Below are positions 40,814-54,062 of a stretch of 64,000 bases of DNA, one piece after another. This DNA is from Chamaecrista fasciculata. Lineage: Eukaryota > Streptophyta > Magnoliopsida > Fabales > Fabaceae. The translations under genes and the position numbers were made by a program. The DNA lies in assembly GCA_003254925.1 (NCBI GenBank), contig QANZ01055075.1, positions 47,989-111,988 on the forward strand. The letters run 5' to 3'. Position 1 is the stretch's first letter. Each line of letters begins with the position of its first letter. The notes below the pieces were generated by a model that worked only from the letters and a program-made list of their open reading frames with translations, was not told the DNA's origin and did no database searches.

Positions 40814-40853
40814 GATCGACTTTGTTGACCCAAAAAAAAAAAAGATCGATTTT
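40814..40853 (+). repeat. Micro-insertion with 10-bp direct repeats
   Basis: GATCGACTTT (40814-40823) and GATCGATTTT (40844-40853) flank a 20-bp insert consisting of GTTGACCC and a run of twelve A. Confidence 0.6.
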
Positions 40854-40995
40854 CTTTTGAAAAAATAGTTCTATGTATATAATCAATATATAAAAAGTAT
40901 GATATTTGATAATTTTAATTAATTGGGTCTTTGATAAATTAAATACGTAAATTTAAAATTCGTGTTGGAAGTATATAAACTCCAAAATATAAAAT

Positions 40996-41393
40996 AGGCT
41001 AAAGTGCACTTTTGGTCCCATAACTTTTTTTGTTGCAATTTTGGTCTCATAACTTTGGCAAAGGTCTCAATTTGGTCCCATAATTTTTTTTGTTGCAATT
41101 TTGGTCCCATAACTTCTAAAAACGTCTCACCGTTGGTCCCAAGTTGATTTTTATCCGTCTCATAACTTCGCCCATATTTTCCACGTCATCATCCAACTCA
41201 GTATGTCAAATCATCTTTAGCGGCAGATAATTGATGGAAATCAGTATTGGGACCAACGGTAAGACGTTTTCAAAAGTTATGGGACCAAAATTGCAACAAA
41301 AATAGTTATGGGACCAAAATTGTAACAAAAAAAGTTATAGGACCAAATTGAAACCTTTACCAAAGTTATAGGACCAAAAGTGCACTTTAGCCT
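40996..41393. mobile_element. Fold-back element, AGGCTAAAGTGCA family
   Basis: Ends AGGCTAAAGTGCACTTTTGG and its inverse. Arms carry the same TTTTGGTCCCATAACTTTT-type units as the copies at 24386 and 30413. ATAAAAT at 40989-40995 and 41394-41400 is a 7-bp flanking repeat. No coding capacity. Confidence 0.85.
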
Positions 41394-41400
41394 ATAAAAT

Positions 41401-42336
41401 AAACAAAGAAAACTAGAAAAGAGCTCAGTGGCAAAGCCTTCCCAAAGAAATATGGCCTCTATAATATAATCCGTTAATTTAATCGTCTTCACTTTTAATC
41501 AAACATCAATTTTTTCTCCGCCATGCTATCTATTATTTATAGATTTCTTTTTCTTCTCTTTGACATATGGTTTTTCTCTCTTTATATATATATATATATA
41601 TTATAATTGGTAAAAGTAAATAAATAAATGAATGAATATAATGAGTGAGCATTCCAAGTTAATAATTATTTTACAACTCATTATGCACAGATAACCTTTC
41701 TTGTTTCCTAAAAAAAATCCAAATTAAAGAAACAACTAAACATTTGGCCAAAAAAAAAACTAAATAGTTTTGGAGCAGAGCTGATCAATAGAGCAATCCT
41801 TATCACGAAAATACCTATCCGGCAATATCACCTCAACTATTTATGATGACAATCTTTATACACCAATGCTGAGGTATATAGTCATTGGCCAACAAAAAAA
41901 AAAAAACTGAGGCATATAAACTATAATCATTGATTTGAGAGAAGAGAAGTCGCTTGGAACAAAAGGAGAATATTATTTCATGATTTCTGTAAATTTCACA
42001 TCTTTTTTATTTTTTTAAAAAAGACACTTGCTTAATACATGGTATCTGATCCATGACTCCATAAGAATAAACAACAGTAGAAAAAGAAAAAAAAAAATAC
42101 ATGCCAAAGTATACAATGCAGTGATTATCAACACATTCAACTGAATCTAAATCTAATTGCATATGCCTAATGAGAATTAACCTAGACCCTCTACTCTGTT
42201 TCAAGCCATGGTGGTGCCATGCTAAAACTAGAACCTTTGAATCAACCCCAATGAGAATCTCTTGATAATCACCATACAGTATGTAGGTGTCCTTGAGTAA
42301 TATTCTCTCAGCCAATTTCTAGCATAGATGGATCAA
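41401..42336. other. Intergenic, with two micro-insertions
   Basis: CTGAGG(T/C)ATATA at 41869-41880 and 41906-41917 flanks 25 bp containing TTGGCCAAC and an A tail. AACTAAA at 41734-41740 and 41758-41764 flanks CATTTGGCC plus A tail. 42100-42336 is the 3' flank of the magnesium transporter gene. Confidence 0.55.
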
Positions 42337-45300
42337 TCATGATCCGACCAACCCCTTTTTACGAGCATAGGCAATAATCAAGGCAAATAAAAGTGCACAA
42401 AATATTCCTGAGGTCATAACTACCTGCAAATGTAGCAGAAATTCACTCGTTATTCTGAAACATTAGAAATTTGCAGCCAGTATACATATGCAAAAGAAGC
42501 AATAATTTGTATACCCATTTGAACATGTAACCATGGCCGTCATTCCAAGTATATGGGATGTTCATACCAAATACTCCAGCCACCAAAGAATAAATAGATA
42601 GACAAACAGTCCCTGAGCTCAGAAAGAGCTCCAACTGCATACGGTGTTAAAGAAGGTTAATACTAATATCAATGGATGAGCAATCTCAAAACAAGAATGT
42701 ACATCACAGAACAATGACAAATGCCCGATGCAAAAACATAAAAGCACCTGAATCAGCTGATTACGGTGGTTGTCAAGCTGCAAAATGGGAAAGTTTTGCT
42801 CATATTATATGCCATCATCCAATAACAACAAAATTTACCAATAGATTGCTAGCGATGTGAGTTACCTGAATATTAATATAATCTTCTGTATCGTCAATAT
42901 ACTCTCGAAGCTGCAAATGTAAACCGAAAAGGAAAACAAATAAGAGTAATAATTAGAACAATATGACAGTTGACACCTTAAAACTGACAGTTTATCATTG
43001 CCGGATCTTTAAAATCAAACCAATGGCTAGTGTTATTTGAAGTAAAACAAGCATTATGAGGAACAGAACTTGCAAACCCAAATAAATCAAGAATACTAAA
43101 ACTTTTACCAAGGATAAAGCATACTGTTGCTCAAGAACAGGAGGAATGCCCACATGGGCACATGGCCCAGAAATACTTTTGCATGAAGTAATAGTTCATA
43201 TTTTTAGGACAAGTTCACATAGTCTACTCCATCATTCATTTCCAGTCGTTTCCTCTCTATAAATGTGGTTTTCCAAAATTACTAAAGAAATAAAATTAGA
43301 AAAACAGCAGTTTCATCTAAGAGAAGGAAAAAACTACAGGCTTCCTGGTTTAATATAAAAAGAAGTAAAACTACTTAGGAATGAGCAAGACAATAAAGAA
43401 AGAAAAGAAAGAAACTAAGCAACAAATGATATAACAGCTCATGTGGGGAAAAGACAAAAAAGAAAATATCTAAAGGACACATATGATCTACCTGCACACT
43501 GTGACTTTAAGTACTACAATCACTTTGTGTATTTCCTGACTAAACACCAGCATTTTTTTCTTCAATTTTGCCTTTAATAGCAGTAAGATTTACACGTCTA
43601 ATTAACAATCCCACCTTCATAGTATAAAGATATAAAAAGGACCAATCCTAAAAGTCTTATTAAAGAAAAGACAGCTTAATTTATGATAAATTGAATAACA
43701 TGATTGCTCAACCATGTGAGCTTTGAAGTAAATGTCCATCTAATAAGGCAGATATAATCTCAGGAGAGATACTTATAAAAATTTATAACTATAATGGGGA
43801 GAAACGTTCAAAATAACTACCAAAAGGATCTTCTCAAACAAAATTATCTGTAAATTGTTCAATTTTAAACAGTTGAGCAAGAGGGTGGGACAGAGAAAGT
43901 AGCACATATCCAGCATATTCTCTACCATAAATTTCACAATATTGACGAAATTAACACATGGGAAAACTACCAGTTTAACTTAGTTAAATCTTAATGAGAT
44001 CTTCTGGCCAAAAGAAAATCTTAATGAGATCAGTAGTTAGTTAGATCTTAATGAACTCAGTAGTCTAAACTCTAAAGCCAAAATCTTCTGTCCAAGAGAG
44101 GACACTATGCAGTTCACTTACCGTGGATAATTTGTTCAATGTGCCATCAATTTGCATGAAATAAGCCTGCAAAGTACAATGTTACCATTATAACATGTTC
44201 TCTATATTTACAAATAGAAATTTGTTCCTGTTTCTTTAAGTAAATAATCTTATAACCTCAAGTAACATTTCAAGCTCCTCCACATTATTTTCGTCACCAC
44301 GGATTGTTGCCATACTTGCTCTACTGGCTCTGGAAATCTTTGATCCAATGGTCGGGGATGCAGGAAACCAATTGGCGGCACCTGATCCACTAACTGGTGA
44401 AGATGAGCCTAATTTTCTTGATAAGTACAGATCAGCCATGTCATCGTCATCATCCAGTAATTGTTCAAGCTCATCTCTAACCTGGGATAAGAAGAACTGG
44501 TAAGAGAAAGATACATTGTATTCCATTTAAAACTGATCTAGATTGCTAATGCTTCTATTAGGCTTTGATAAAATCCATCATCCAAATTGAGAGACAAAGC
44601 TATTAAAGACAATGGAGAGTGGAACTCTTAAATTGTTGATAATGCAAAATGTTCAGTATTTTAGGCACAAAGGAGATGACTCATTCCAAAGAGAGATGTA
44701 TCATCATTGATAAAAGCCAAGGTAACTACTAAATACATTGTTAAGATTTTTTATTTTGTTCTCCTGCCATAACTTCTATGTTGTTGATCTTGTAAAACTA
44801 GGCTAAAGCAAGAATGATCAATTTCTTACTAGAACATTGTATAGATAATTAGCCAAACTGTCTAGGAACCCATAATTTTCAACATGAAGACCCGTATAAC
44901 TGGTTGAAAAACATGCAGAGGTCTTGAGAATGGGAAACAAATTCTATCATATAAATTGATACATCAGCCCTATCTGTTGAAGAAAACTTTCAATCTAAAA
45001 AACAAAAACAAATAATCTGACCGTTTCAAAACTTGGCATTCCTAAATAGATCAAAGTTGAACTTATAATTTATATAGCTCCCCAATTTATAATCTCTCAC
45101 ATTCATAAACATCAATTGCCAAATCAGATATTGGCTACTGCAAAAATTATCTTAGATCAAGAAATCCATCAAGAGACATTGAATACCTGGTGCATAAATG
45201 CTTTTTGAGTAAAATACAGAACATAGCAACTAAATAGCATAAAGTAAAACTTCACAAACTTGATCTAGTTGGTAGATGTAAAACTTCAAGAGAAGTATAC

Positions 45301-48300
45301 TTGTATATTTTACCAATTGAAAAGGATGGGGGAAATCAAAGTACATATATATTAAATAAACAAATTTCCCTAGTACACGATTTAATTAGAATCACATATT
45401 TTAGAACTAAAAAAAAAGAAAAAAAGAAAATTTGTTCAAATGTTTGAATTCCTAAACAAGTCTTTCAAGAGTTGTTGAAACTTGTGGTTAAAACATAGAT
45501 TTCGTAAATGGAAAGGCTGCACATACAATGGCAACCCTCTCCCCTCTAATACTAAATTGCATATATGGATACAAGGAATAACAAGAGTACAAGACTCCTA
45601 GATAATGATAAACTAATAACCTTAAGATAAAGAAGAGGGTAGAATTTTCAAGCTAGCTTTAATCTTCTAGCACTGCTCAATTTGTAACATTATTCTACAA
45701 TAAGTAAAAGCTCTTCAACAGGAAAACAGCGAGCAAATTAACTTTTAGAGTTTCTTACATCTTCCCTTTTCTATTCCTTACCTAAAGAGAAGGAATTTAT
45801 TCAGAGAGAGAGAGAGAGAGAACGAAGTAGAGCAAAGAGGACCAGACATCATATCCAAAGAAAAAGGTCTTATATCATTATTTCAAAAAAAAAAAACTAC
45901 GAGATCCCACCAATATATTTGATGTCTGACAAAAAAATAACTTAGACACATAAGATGAGGTTATCAAAATGTCCTTTTGAAGATAAACTCTCAACTTTTT
46001 TAAACTTAGAGGGCTGAAGAAGGCATAACCATTATATTCTCATTCACTCATGCAGCATCATGTAAATGGACAACATTTCCTCTAAATAGGAGTTCCAACT
46101 CAGTTTCAACAACATTTACAAGGAAAAGGTTCAGATATCTTCAGACACAAGACAAGTACAGAGGAATTTTACAAATACAGAACTTTCAAAGGCACAACAA
46201 AATGCAGGGTCTGAGACATACCTTTTGAACCCTAGCAGTCAACCTTGTCATTGCACTTTTTAGTTTACGAACTCTGTCCAAATTACGACTACTAATCTGC
46301 AGATTACAACAATTCAAAAAGGAAACAAAATAGGGAATTTTAATACACACACAAACGCATGCAAGGGATTGGAAACAGATTCCTATAGAAGGTTCAAACA
46401 TCAAATTAGATCATACACTGTCAACCAACAAGAAACCTTGAAGAAATACATTATGAAAATGGACACAATCAAAATATTAAGATATCTCAAAGGACAGAAA
46501 AGGAAAATCTCACCAGCCACTTCAACAAGCTACTTATTTAGTAACTTGTTTGATATCTGGGAGGAAGAGGATTTTGAATATCAGGGGAAAGACAGGGAAG
46601 CTTATAAGCATAAATAATTAACATATATTTTGAATCTCAATTTAAACATAAAATTTTCTTTCATCCTTCAAGTATTTAATAGTTAAATTTCATCAGTTAT
46701 CTTTCAAAACGTCATCAATGTGTTCCTTAGACTTGATTTGGTGGGAACTACTAATGGAACATCCCAGATAAATATAACAGTACGACACAAAAGATAATTC
46801 CATTAGTGTTTCAGAGTTAGATTAGGGAAATTATTAATGTGATCATGTGAAATATAAAGGATGGAAATGGAACCAATAAAAGTAGTTGGAACATAGTGAA
46901 AATTCATACATAAATAAGGGACAGGTCATGGGAAGATAGTGAAAATTCATACAAAAAGTATGTTATGGCTTCAATTACATGTGTACCTTGGAGGTAAGCT
47001 CATCTAACGCAGGATAAGCAGCCATCTCCAATTCTGTTGTACGTGCAGCAAGGAAACTACAAATGGCTTCTAAAGCTACCTCCAAGGCTCGGAATTCAAA
47101 GGGTGACTCTACATTGCATAATCTAGATCATTCAGATACCAAAGAAGAAAAGGCAATGACTGAGGAAAGATAGCTCATATGTAAATTAACAAGGGAATAA
47201 ATATGATGCAAAAGAGCAGACAAATCTTAAACAGAAATAGAAACAGTCAATATATTCACTATTATTAATGGTTCATAATATATAGTATACCATCTTCTTC
47301 AGCCGTTTCAGTGTCATGCTGACCAACAGAATACTCTTTGCCATCTCCCTGTCGGTTATTATTGGCATTTGCATAAGGCAATCGCCTTTGAAGCTCCTCA
47401 ACAACAGGAACCACATTTTCATCTGTGGGATCTCTCAGCAATACCTATCCAAAAATTTAGTTAGAATCACAAGGTACCATTAGCAACCTATCTCAAACTC
47501 TGGAATCAGCTTTGTACTCTACAATTGTAGAGAGTACACAAGACACAAACAAATATATATACCAGGTCAGAGAAGATAGTTAATTAACTATTGAGGCAAA
47601 TTATTGAATTTTCAAACTACTTGTTTTTATCAATGTCTGTTCTCTTTATTTTATTTTTTTTATTTTGGTAAATAATGTCTGTTCTTTGCTACTAAGCAAA
47701 TCCAAGTCAGCAACGAAGTCCATGCAGGCACTTTAACTTATAATACGTTGGCTGAGATTCCATGAAATTCAGGCTTAACGTTAGTGGGCGGAACGAAACA
47801 AAAAGTAGTTTATTGTTTTCATAACCACTTGCTTCAATGAACTTGATAGAAGATGCATATAGGGCAATCAAATCTTGTAACCAGCACTTTATCTTTTCTC
47901 TATACATTCATGCGATCAAATGCATAAGCAATATTCAGAATGCCATGCCTACTATTCCTCTAACCCTTACTGATAAATCAGTAGAAGCTCTTATCATAGA
48001 AGCTACTAATTCCAAGCTTTTGCCATAAGTTTCTTTTACAAATTAATTACTAACATCTCTATTCTTGTTCCTTTAAAGAAAGTGGCGGCGAATTCATGGG
48101 GTCATCCACAAAGATGCCACGGTTTAGTAGTTTTTCTTCACTGCAGAACATTTTCCTATAGTCAACTTCAGAAAGTTAGGTGTACATGAAGAATAAAGAT
48201 ACTGTTAGTAGTATGTTACAACAGTAACGAAATAGAATACATGGAGTGTTTTATTCAATCCCAGATTTATTTATCCTGCCACTAATAAACACCATATACT

Positions 48301-48817
48301 TTACCAATTATCTTCTCCCAACTTTTTGGTCAGTCAAACACAATCAAGGAGGAAAAAGGAGAACGACGAAACGAAGAAGACTGACTAACTAACCTCTTCA
48401 GCAGTGATAATCGCCTTGATATGCTGAAATCTCACAATCATAACAAATAAAAACAGAAATTAACAACAGAAATGAAAAACTTAAACCCCTTAAACACTGA
48501 AAAAAAAATAAAATCAACAGAAAAAGGGGATGGAACGTTCAGAATTCAGGATATAAAACTAAAGGTACCTCCAAGTTAAGAACAATAGCTTTTTCTCGGC
48601 CCAATATCGTAGAGGGGTAAGAAAGCAAAGGATCAAGAATCCGAAGATCACGAGCGTGAATCTGAACTCGATGCATGATGGCATACTTGTCGATGTCGAG
48701 AACGGAACCCTCGCCTGTAGAGTCGAACAGAATCCAATTCCGAGACGACTGCGTTTTCTTCTTCACAGCCACCAGAGCCTGCGGGTCCGCCGGGACAACG
48801 CTTCCGTCCCGAGCCAT
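42337..48817 (-). CDS. MRS2: MRS2/CorA-type magnesium transporter
   Basis: Membrane channel for Mg2+ uptake or compartment transfer, working as a homo-oligomer. 393 aa from eleven minus-strand exons: 48817-48569, 48423-48394, 47444-47291, 47108-46987, 46296-46222, 44481-44257, 44166-44122, 42910-42866, 42777-42748, 42634-42515, 42423-42337. The soluble N-terminal part contains [27 protein letters not shown]-type text split over exons 1-2, [18 protein letters not shown] and [20 protein letters not shown] (a coiled-coil arm). Two C-terminal membrane helices follow, about 330-347 and 366-385. The diagnostic GMN triad is at 348-350. The tail ends in KKGLVGS. Sequence and length are closest to the Arabidopsis MRS2-2/MRS2-7 group as I recall it. 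Intron 5 is 1.7 kb. An overlapping upstream ORF begins 10 nt before the start. Confidence 0.94.
43986..44031 (+). repeat. Micro-insertion with 16-bp direct repeats (MRS2 intron 7)
   Basis: AAATCTTAATGAGATC at 43986-44001 and 44016-44031 is identical over 16 bp and flanks TTCTGGCCAAAAGA. A third diverged copy follows at about 44044. This lies in the intron between exons 7 and 8. Confidence 0.65.
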
Positions 48818-48827
48818 CTCTGACCAT
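48648..48827 (-). promoter_or_regulatory. Overlapping upstream ORF of the MRS2 gene
   Basis: An ATG at 48827 lies 10 nt upstream of the transporter ATG and in another frame. It opens 59 codons that run through the start of the main coding region to a stop at 48648. Both ATGs have G at -3 and G at +4, so the upstream one should capture many ribosomes if it is in the mRNA. Confidence 0.5.
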
Positions 48828-50630
48828 TCCCAGGCTCAAATCACATACATGCCCTGATTCAAAAGAGAACAAAACGAAACCAAAATTGCTTATACCCTTT
48901 CAGGCATTTTCACAAACACTAAAAAGGCACGGTGTTCTGTTCACATTCAATCACGTACAAATACAATAATAGTTTACGGCGACGCAATAAAAGACGCCGG
49001 GAATCAGATTCCCAATACAATAAAATGAGGGGAAAAGATAAATGAATTATTTCTTCTCTCCCCTCCTCCTATTTAAATTCAAGAATCGAAGCTACGTTTG
49101 TTAATAATGGCTTTGATTGCCTTTGTTTGTTTGCGAATAAATTTGTTTCAGAAAGCTTGATGTTACCAAAAAGAAAGAAAATGGAGGAAGGAATGAACGA
49201 GGGTAGATGAAGATCACGGCATACGGTGGTAAGCGTGTGAGGCGGCGTAGATTGTCAGAGTGAGGGAACCAATGGAATAATGACACGTAATTGGGAAAGG
49301 GGCAGAATGGGGAATACGCATGCATGGAGGTTGAGCGGCCATGGACATGGCTTTGGATGTGCTCGGTGGTAGTTAAGTACTACGAAGTATGTACTTTTTG
49401 TAGGTCATTTTCTTTCTTCCCGTGCAATTTCGTCCTTACCTTATTCCACACCCTTTTGCATTTATGCCAATTCCATATATCGCAAAAGCTCTCATTTTTA
49501 TTCTCATATATCTTTTTCAAGTAATTTTCATTATTGTGTCTAAATTTTAAAGTTTTCTAATAATACTAACAAAACAGAGTTTATTCAGCAGTCTCTTGCT
49601 TCAAAATTCTCTTAATTATAAGGCAATTACCCTGGGATCTAAAGAAATTAAAATTTCTTCAATCAATATTATTTGACAATTTTTCATATTCAGAGTTTTT
49701 ATAAATAAAATTCTATTAATAAAATGGTTTTTAATGTCAAAATTATATAAAAAAATTCTTTTAATATAGATGTAAATCTTAATTAGTGGACTTAATTATA
49801 AATTTAATCCCTCTTAGATTTTTTTAAAATTTTTTTATATGCACATAAAATTAATTTATGTGTCAAATTGTTACACGATTAACTAACAATATTGGGTATT
49901 CAGATATTGATAGTATACCATCAATGTAGTTAAATATTGAATAAACTATAAAGTGATTAACAAACAAATTTATAAGACCTGAAATTAAGAAAAAAAAATT
50001 ATAAGATATCAAATTGGGAAGACATAATAGGTGGGGACCAAAATAAAAGTTTATTTATAATTTTTTATATTATATTTTATTTTTTAAATCAAAATTACTT
50101 AAATTTCTATATTATAATTTATGATTTTACTTCTTACGTTGATTTTTTTTCATTGTGAATCGAGTTATAGTAAAAAAATAGGCTACTTAATATTCTGCAG
50201 ATTTTCGGGAATAGTTTGTATGATTTTATCTTGATACCATTTACTAGTTATTTGAATTATTTAATTTATGAAAAAAAAAATTAAGACAATTTTAAACACT
50301 AAATATGAATAATAAAAATTCGAACCTAAGATTAAATTAGAGGCATCTCCTCCTTATTTAAAGTATATCCACATGATTGCACATGCATGCAATATGCATG
50401 ATTGGTTGCCATAATGCATTATCTTCATTTTCAACATTTGATTTTTTTTACCCTATGATGTATATTTCAATGTGAGACAATTAAATAGCCTAATAAATAC
50501 TCGAAATTAAATTAACCATCATATATGTAAAAATTTGAATATGTGTCCTTGGAAACTATATATCCACCTTTTTATGGAAGAGTGGTGTAAACACCCCATT
50601 TTGTGGAAACAATAAATCTAGATGAGTAAT
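48828..50630. other. MRS2 promoter side and intergenic DNA
   Basis: 48828-49060 is leader/promoter of the transporter. Beyond that the sequence is AT-rich with no gene. GCATGCATG-type RY words are near 49317-49325 and 50382-50402. Confidence 0.45.
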
Positions 50631-50639
50631 TGAGTATGA

Positions 50640-51765
50640 TTGGCTTACATAGTTACATTCACTTTACTTTTTCACATTTGTTGCACACTTTGAGCTTCCA
50701 GCCAATGAAGATATCAAAATAATAAATTGTCTAAATAAATTTGTTAGAGTGATTGAGAAAGTCACGAGATTTAAGTTATATTATCTCAAGGGCTGGATAA
50801 TATTTATCTAGTAAAAATGCATCACATGGATTTGCATTATTGCTTACTAACATTTAAAAATATTTATATATAATATACTAAAAATATATTAAAAAAATCA
50901 TATATTTTATAAGCGTTCCTCTAATAAATTTGACAATTGTGCATTTTCTATTTGTCTATTCTAACTATTTTGTTATTTCAAACTTAAAAAAATTTAAAAT
51001 ATCTATATCACATAATTTATTTTTAACATATATATCATCCAACCTTATTAGGCTTATATATTTTATTATAAATTTATTTTTATAAATAGAGCATCAAATG
51101 AATGGTAAATTGGTATTTGGTAATCTATCATTAGAAAAAAATTTATGCTTTATTGCAACATTAACCCAGACGTGACATTAATTTTTTTCACCTATATATG
51201 ATTTTAACATATATTATTGTATCGCCAATTATTATTATAATATTTAAAAATAAAAGATACATATATTGTAGGACAAAGAGCCCACTTGAACCATATGAGT
51301 GTAGTAGTTCCTCACTTAGTCTCCCTTAACCAAGTGGTGGGGGTTCGAATCCCACCTTTGGGAATAAAAAATATTCTATGACCAGTCGTTTACCTTTAAG
51401 TGGAAAACCCGCAACAGATGGATTAGTTATTGTTCTCGACGGTAAATACCCTTCGTTTATAAAAAAAATAAAACACTTGGAATTAAATTAAATATCATAT
51501 AGTGTTTTCGCCCTTAGAAATTAAATTCACCCTTCTATTAGAGATTGGAAAGAGTGGATCCATCATTATGTTTGGCTTACCTTTACTTTAGTTTTCATTG
51601 CTCAGATTGTGGGATTATTTTAGCCAATCAAGGCATCAAAATGAGAGATTATCTCTGTAAGTTTGTTAAAGTGGTTGAGAAAGTCACTAAGTTGAAGCTT
51701 AAGTTATATTATCTTATGTCTTCAATAATACTTATCTAGTGAAAAGGCATCACACAGCTTATCTT
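50640..51765. repeat. Diverged duplicated segment, about 190 bp each, 0.9 kb apart
   Basis: 50640-50830 and 51565-51765 share GGCTTAC, AGCCAAT, TTTGTTA(G/A)AGTG(A/G)TTGAGAAAGTCAC, TTAAGTTATATTATCT and ACTTATCTAGT-like words in the same order. A SINE lies between them. Both copies are noncoding and diverged. Confidence 0.6.
51291..51470 (+). mobile_element. tRNA-derived SINE
   Basis: A tRNA-like head with a CTTAACCAAGTGGTGGG stretch and the B box GGTTCGAATCCCACC is followed by an unrelated body and an A run at about 51461-51474. CACTTG(A/G)A-like words on both sides (51283-51290 and 51474-51482) may be the target duplication. It does not fold as a normal tRNA: the A box is displaced and there is no aminoacyl-stem match. 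Confidence 0.7.
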
Positions 51766-53882
51766 ATTTATTTTATAGTAAAGAAATTAAACTTTGCTTC
51801 CAAAACAATTTTAATCAACTCACACTGTCACATGCCAGTAATTTTGTAAATTAAGAATTGACATAATTTGGCAAAGTTTAAATAATAATTGTTCATGACC
51901 CGGTTTTATCCCTTTTTGGAAGAGATAAATAATACTTTATTCATATCAAGTAAGGGTAGCTTATAATTCAATTTTACATTTCTCACAAAGAACAAATTAT
52001 ATATTTTGGCCTTGTCCAAGTAAAGGTCGTCCATGATCCAACCTTACTCTTTTAATTAAAAAAGGACAAATAATATATCATGGACTTATTGTCTACTCAC
52101 ACTATCAAAATGTTAGGATTATTCTTGGTAACCCACATTAACTATTATGATCATGAGAGTGATGTTAAAAGACAAATCATTGAAATTTTGGTGTTTTTTT
52201 TTTTAATTTTTGCCATCATAACCACTCTATCAATTTAACAAGGTTCGGCTCAAGATGACCTTCATTAATTATCTATACTTACTTTATCAAAAGTTACTAA
52301 AAAATTACTTTCATAATCAGAATATCTCAGTCTAAATTCTGACAATACAAGATACGCTACATTATATACCAGGTATTGCATTTTCATCAATCGAGTCTGG
52401 TCATTGTCAATCACATGCTTTTCATACACCACCAACCACATCGTGCATTTTTTCTCTAGATAATGTTTCTACTTACTCATACATTTTTTTCTCTAAAAAA
52501 AAATTTAAAAAATGCTATAAAAAACTCTAATTGCTCAAGCAATAGAGTTTTATACTCTATCTTTCTTTATCAATCACTCTCACATTAAAATTTTATATTC
52601 AATTTTTTATTTAACTAGGAGAGAGATAGCATTACCTAAAAAATTATCAGACTCCAACGTTTTGGAGTATATTTAATTACAATGATGTTTTCTATACATT
52701 TTTCTTACCTGGAGTCCTCATCTTATTAGGAAACTAAAAGTAAGCCTTCATGGACCGAATTTTATGTTTTTATTAACTTTATTTTGTATGCATCTAGAGA
52801 AATTAAAGTTAAAAAAAAGAAGTGCAGAAGTTTGGCTTTGTACTACTTACCTAGCATTTAAATTATATTTTACTTTAATTTAGAGACGATCTATTTCAAA
52901 TAGACACTGCATCATCAATAACTTGTCCGTCCCATATAGGATGGTCTAATTAATAAACAAAATTTTAATTAAAAAAATAATAAATAAATAATTTAGTGAT
53001 ATCAATCTTAGCATATGATATACCTGATGTGCCCATGCATGTTTATTGCCCACTCTCTCAATCTCTTATTTTTTTTTTGGTACCCTTTTTGTTTTTTCTT
53101 TTTTTTTTTCTCTCAATCTCTTATAGATTTTGAGGATTCACATATCTAAAAATTTCGGAAGTGACTCTCTCAATTATCAAACAAATGTATATATTGATTT
53201 CAGACCCTAATTTAAGTAGTAGGCTCATTCATTCTCTCATTATTAGCTTAAGCGTGGAAATCTTCTACGAAACAAAAAATGAAAAAATGTAGAGTATAGC
53301 TGAGGAAGGTTTTGATGATCCTCTCGTTAATGTCAAAAGAATTTACTTGGGAAGGTTTTGACTTTTGATGATTCAGAAATAATAGATTAATTAAATAAAT
53401 CGATAGCTAAATCAGTCAACCTATATATCCGATGAACTATAAATCAAAGAATGATGAAAATACTTGAATATAACATGAAAATATGATAAACAAACTAATT
53501 TAATTGTCTGGTAAACTTAATTATAATTGTAACAGATATTTCTTAAAGGAAAAACACTCAAACACCTGTGACTTCCCTATTTTTTAAACAGATTTACTAG
53601 GATATTATTTCTGTTTTAGGCTCACTAATCAGACAAATAACCAAATTTTATAAAAGATAGAAGAAAGTCAGAAACGACAAAAGAAAGTTATGTTATTAAT
53701 TTATGACCGCTTGGATGTAACGCCACAAAAAGCTGTTATCTCTCGACTTATAAAAATATTTCTGATTAATTAACTGATAATTACCTAAAACATCCATTAA
53801 TTTAATCCCACACTATATTTTTGTTTTGGCTTGAAAAAAAATAATTCATTCAAAAGTAAGGCAAAGTCAAGCACAATACAAA
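51766..53882. other. Intergenic, no gene seen
   Basis: AT-rich. At 53055-53069 and 53110-53124 CTCTCAATCTCTTAT is exactly repeated around a 40-bp pyrimidine-rich insert with GGTACCC, another target-repeat structure. No coding region or RNA gene was recognised. Confidence 0.5.
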
Positions 53883-54062
53883 TTAAAACACAGTAAAATA
53901 GTCCAATTTTTCCCTAGCATCAACAAGAACACTAGACAAAACATCAACTGACGAAAGTGGGGGGTTTGCAACCCATTCAAGAGGACTCATCTTCATGTCA
54001 GACAAATTGGCAAGACAATCAGCTGTCAAGTTAATGGATCTAGAGTTCCAATTAAAATTACA
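53883..54062 (-). pseudogene. Retrotransposon-type RNase H C-terminal fragment
   Basis: The minus strand encodes NWNSRSINLTADCLANLS, then W-ANPPLSSVDVLSSVLVDA. This is the familiar end of plant RVT_3/LINE RNase H domains (RE-N-VAD-LA followed by PP--v---L--D). No upstream reverse transcriptase or catalytic part was found, so it is a truncated remnant. Confidence 0.55.

Noticed and set aside
51330..51362. tRNA gene suggested by the GGTTCGAATCCCACC word
   Set aside because: No matching acceptor stem, anticodon arm or properly spaced A box. The 3' extension and A tail fit a SINE.
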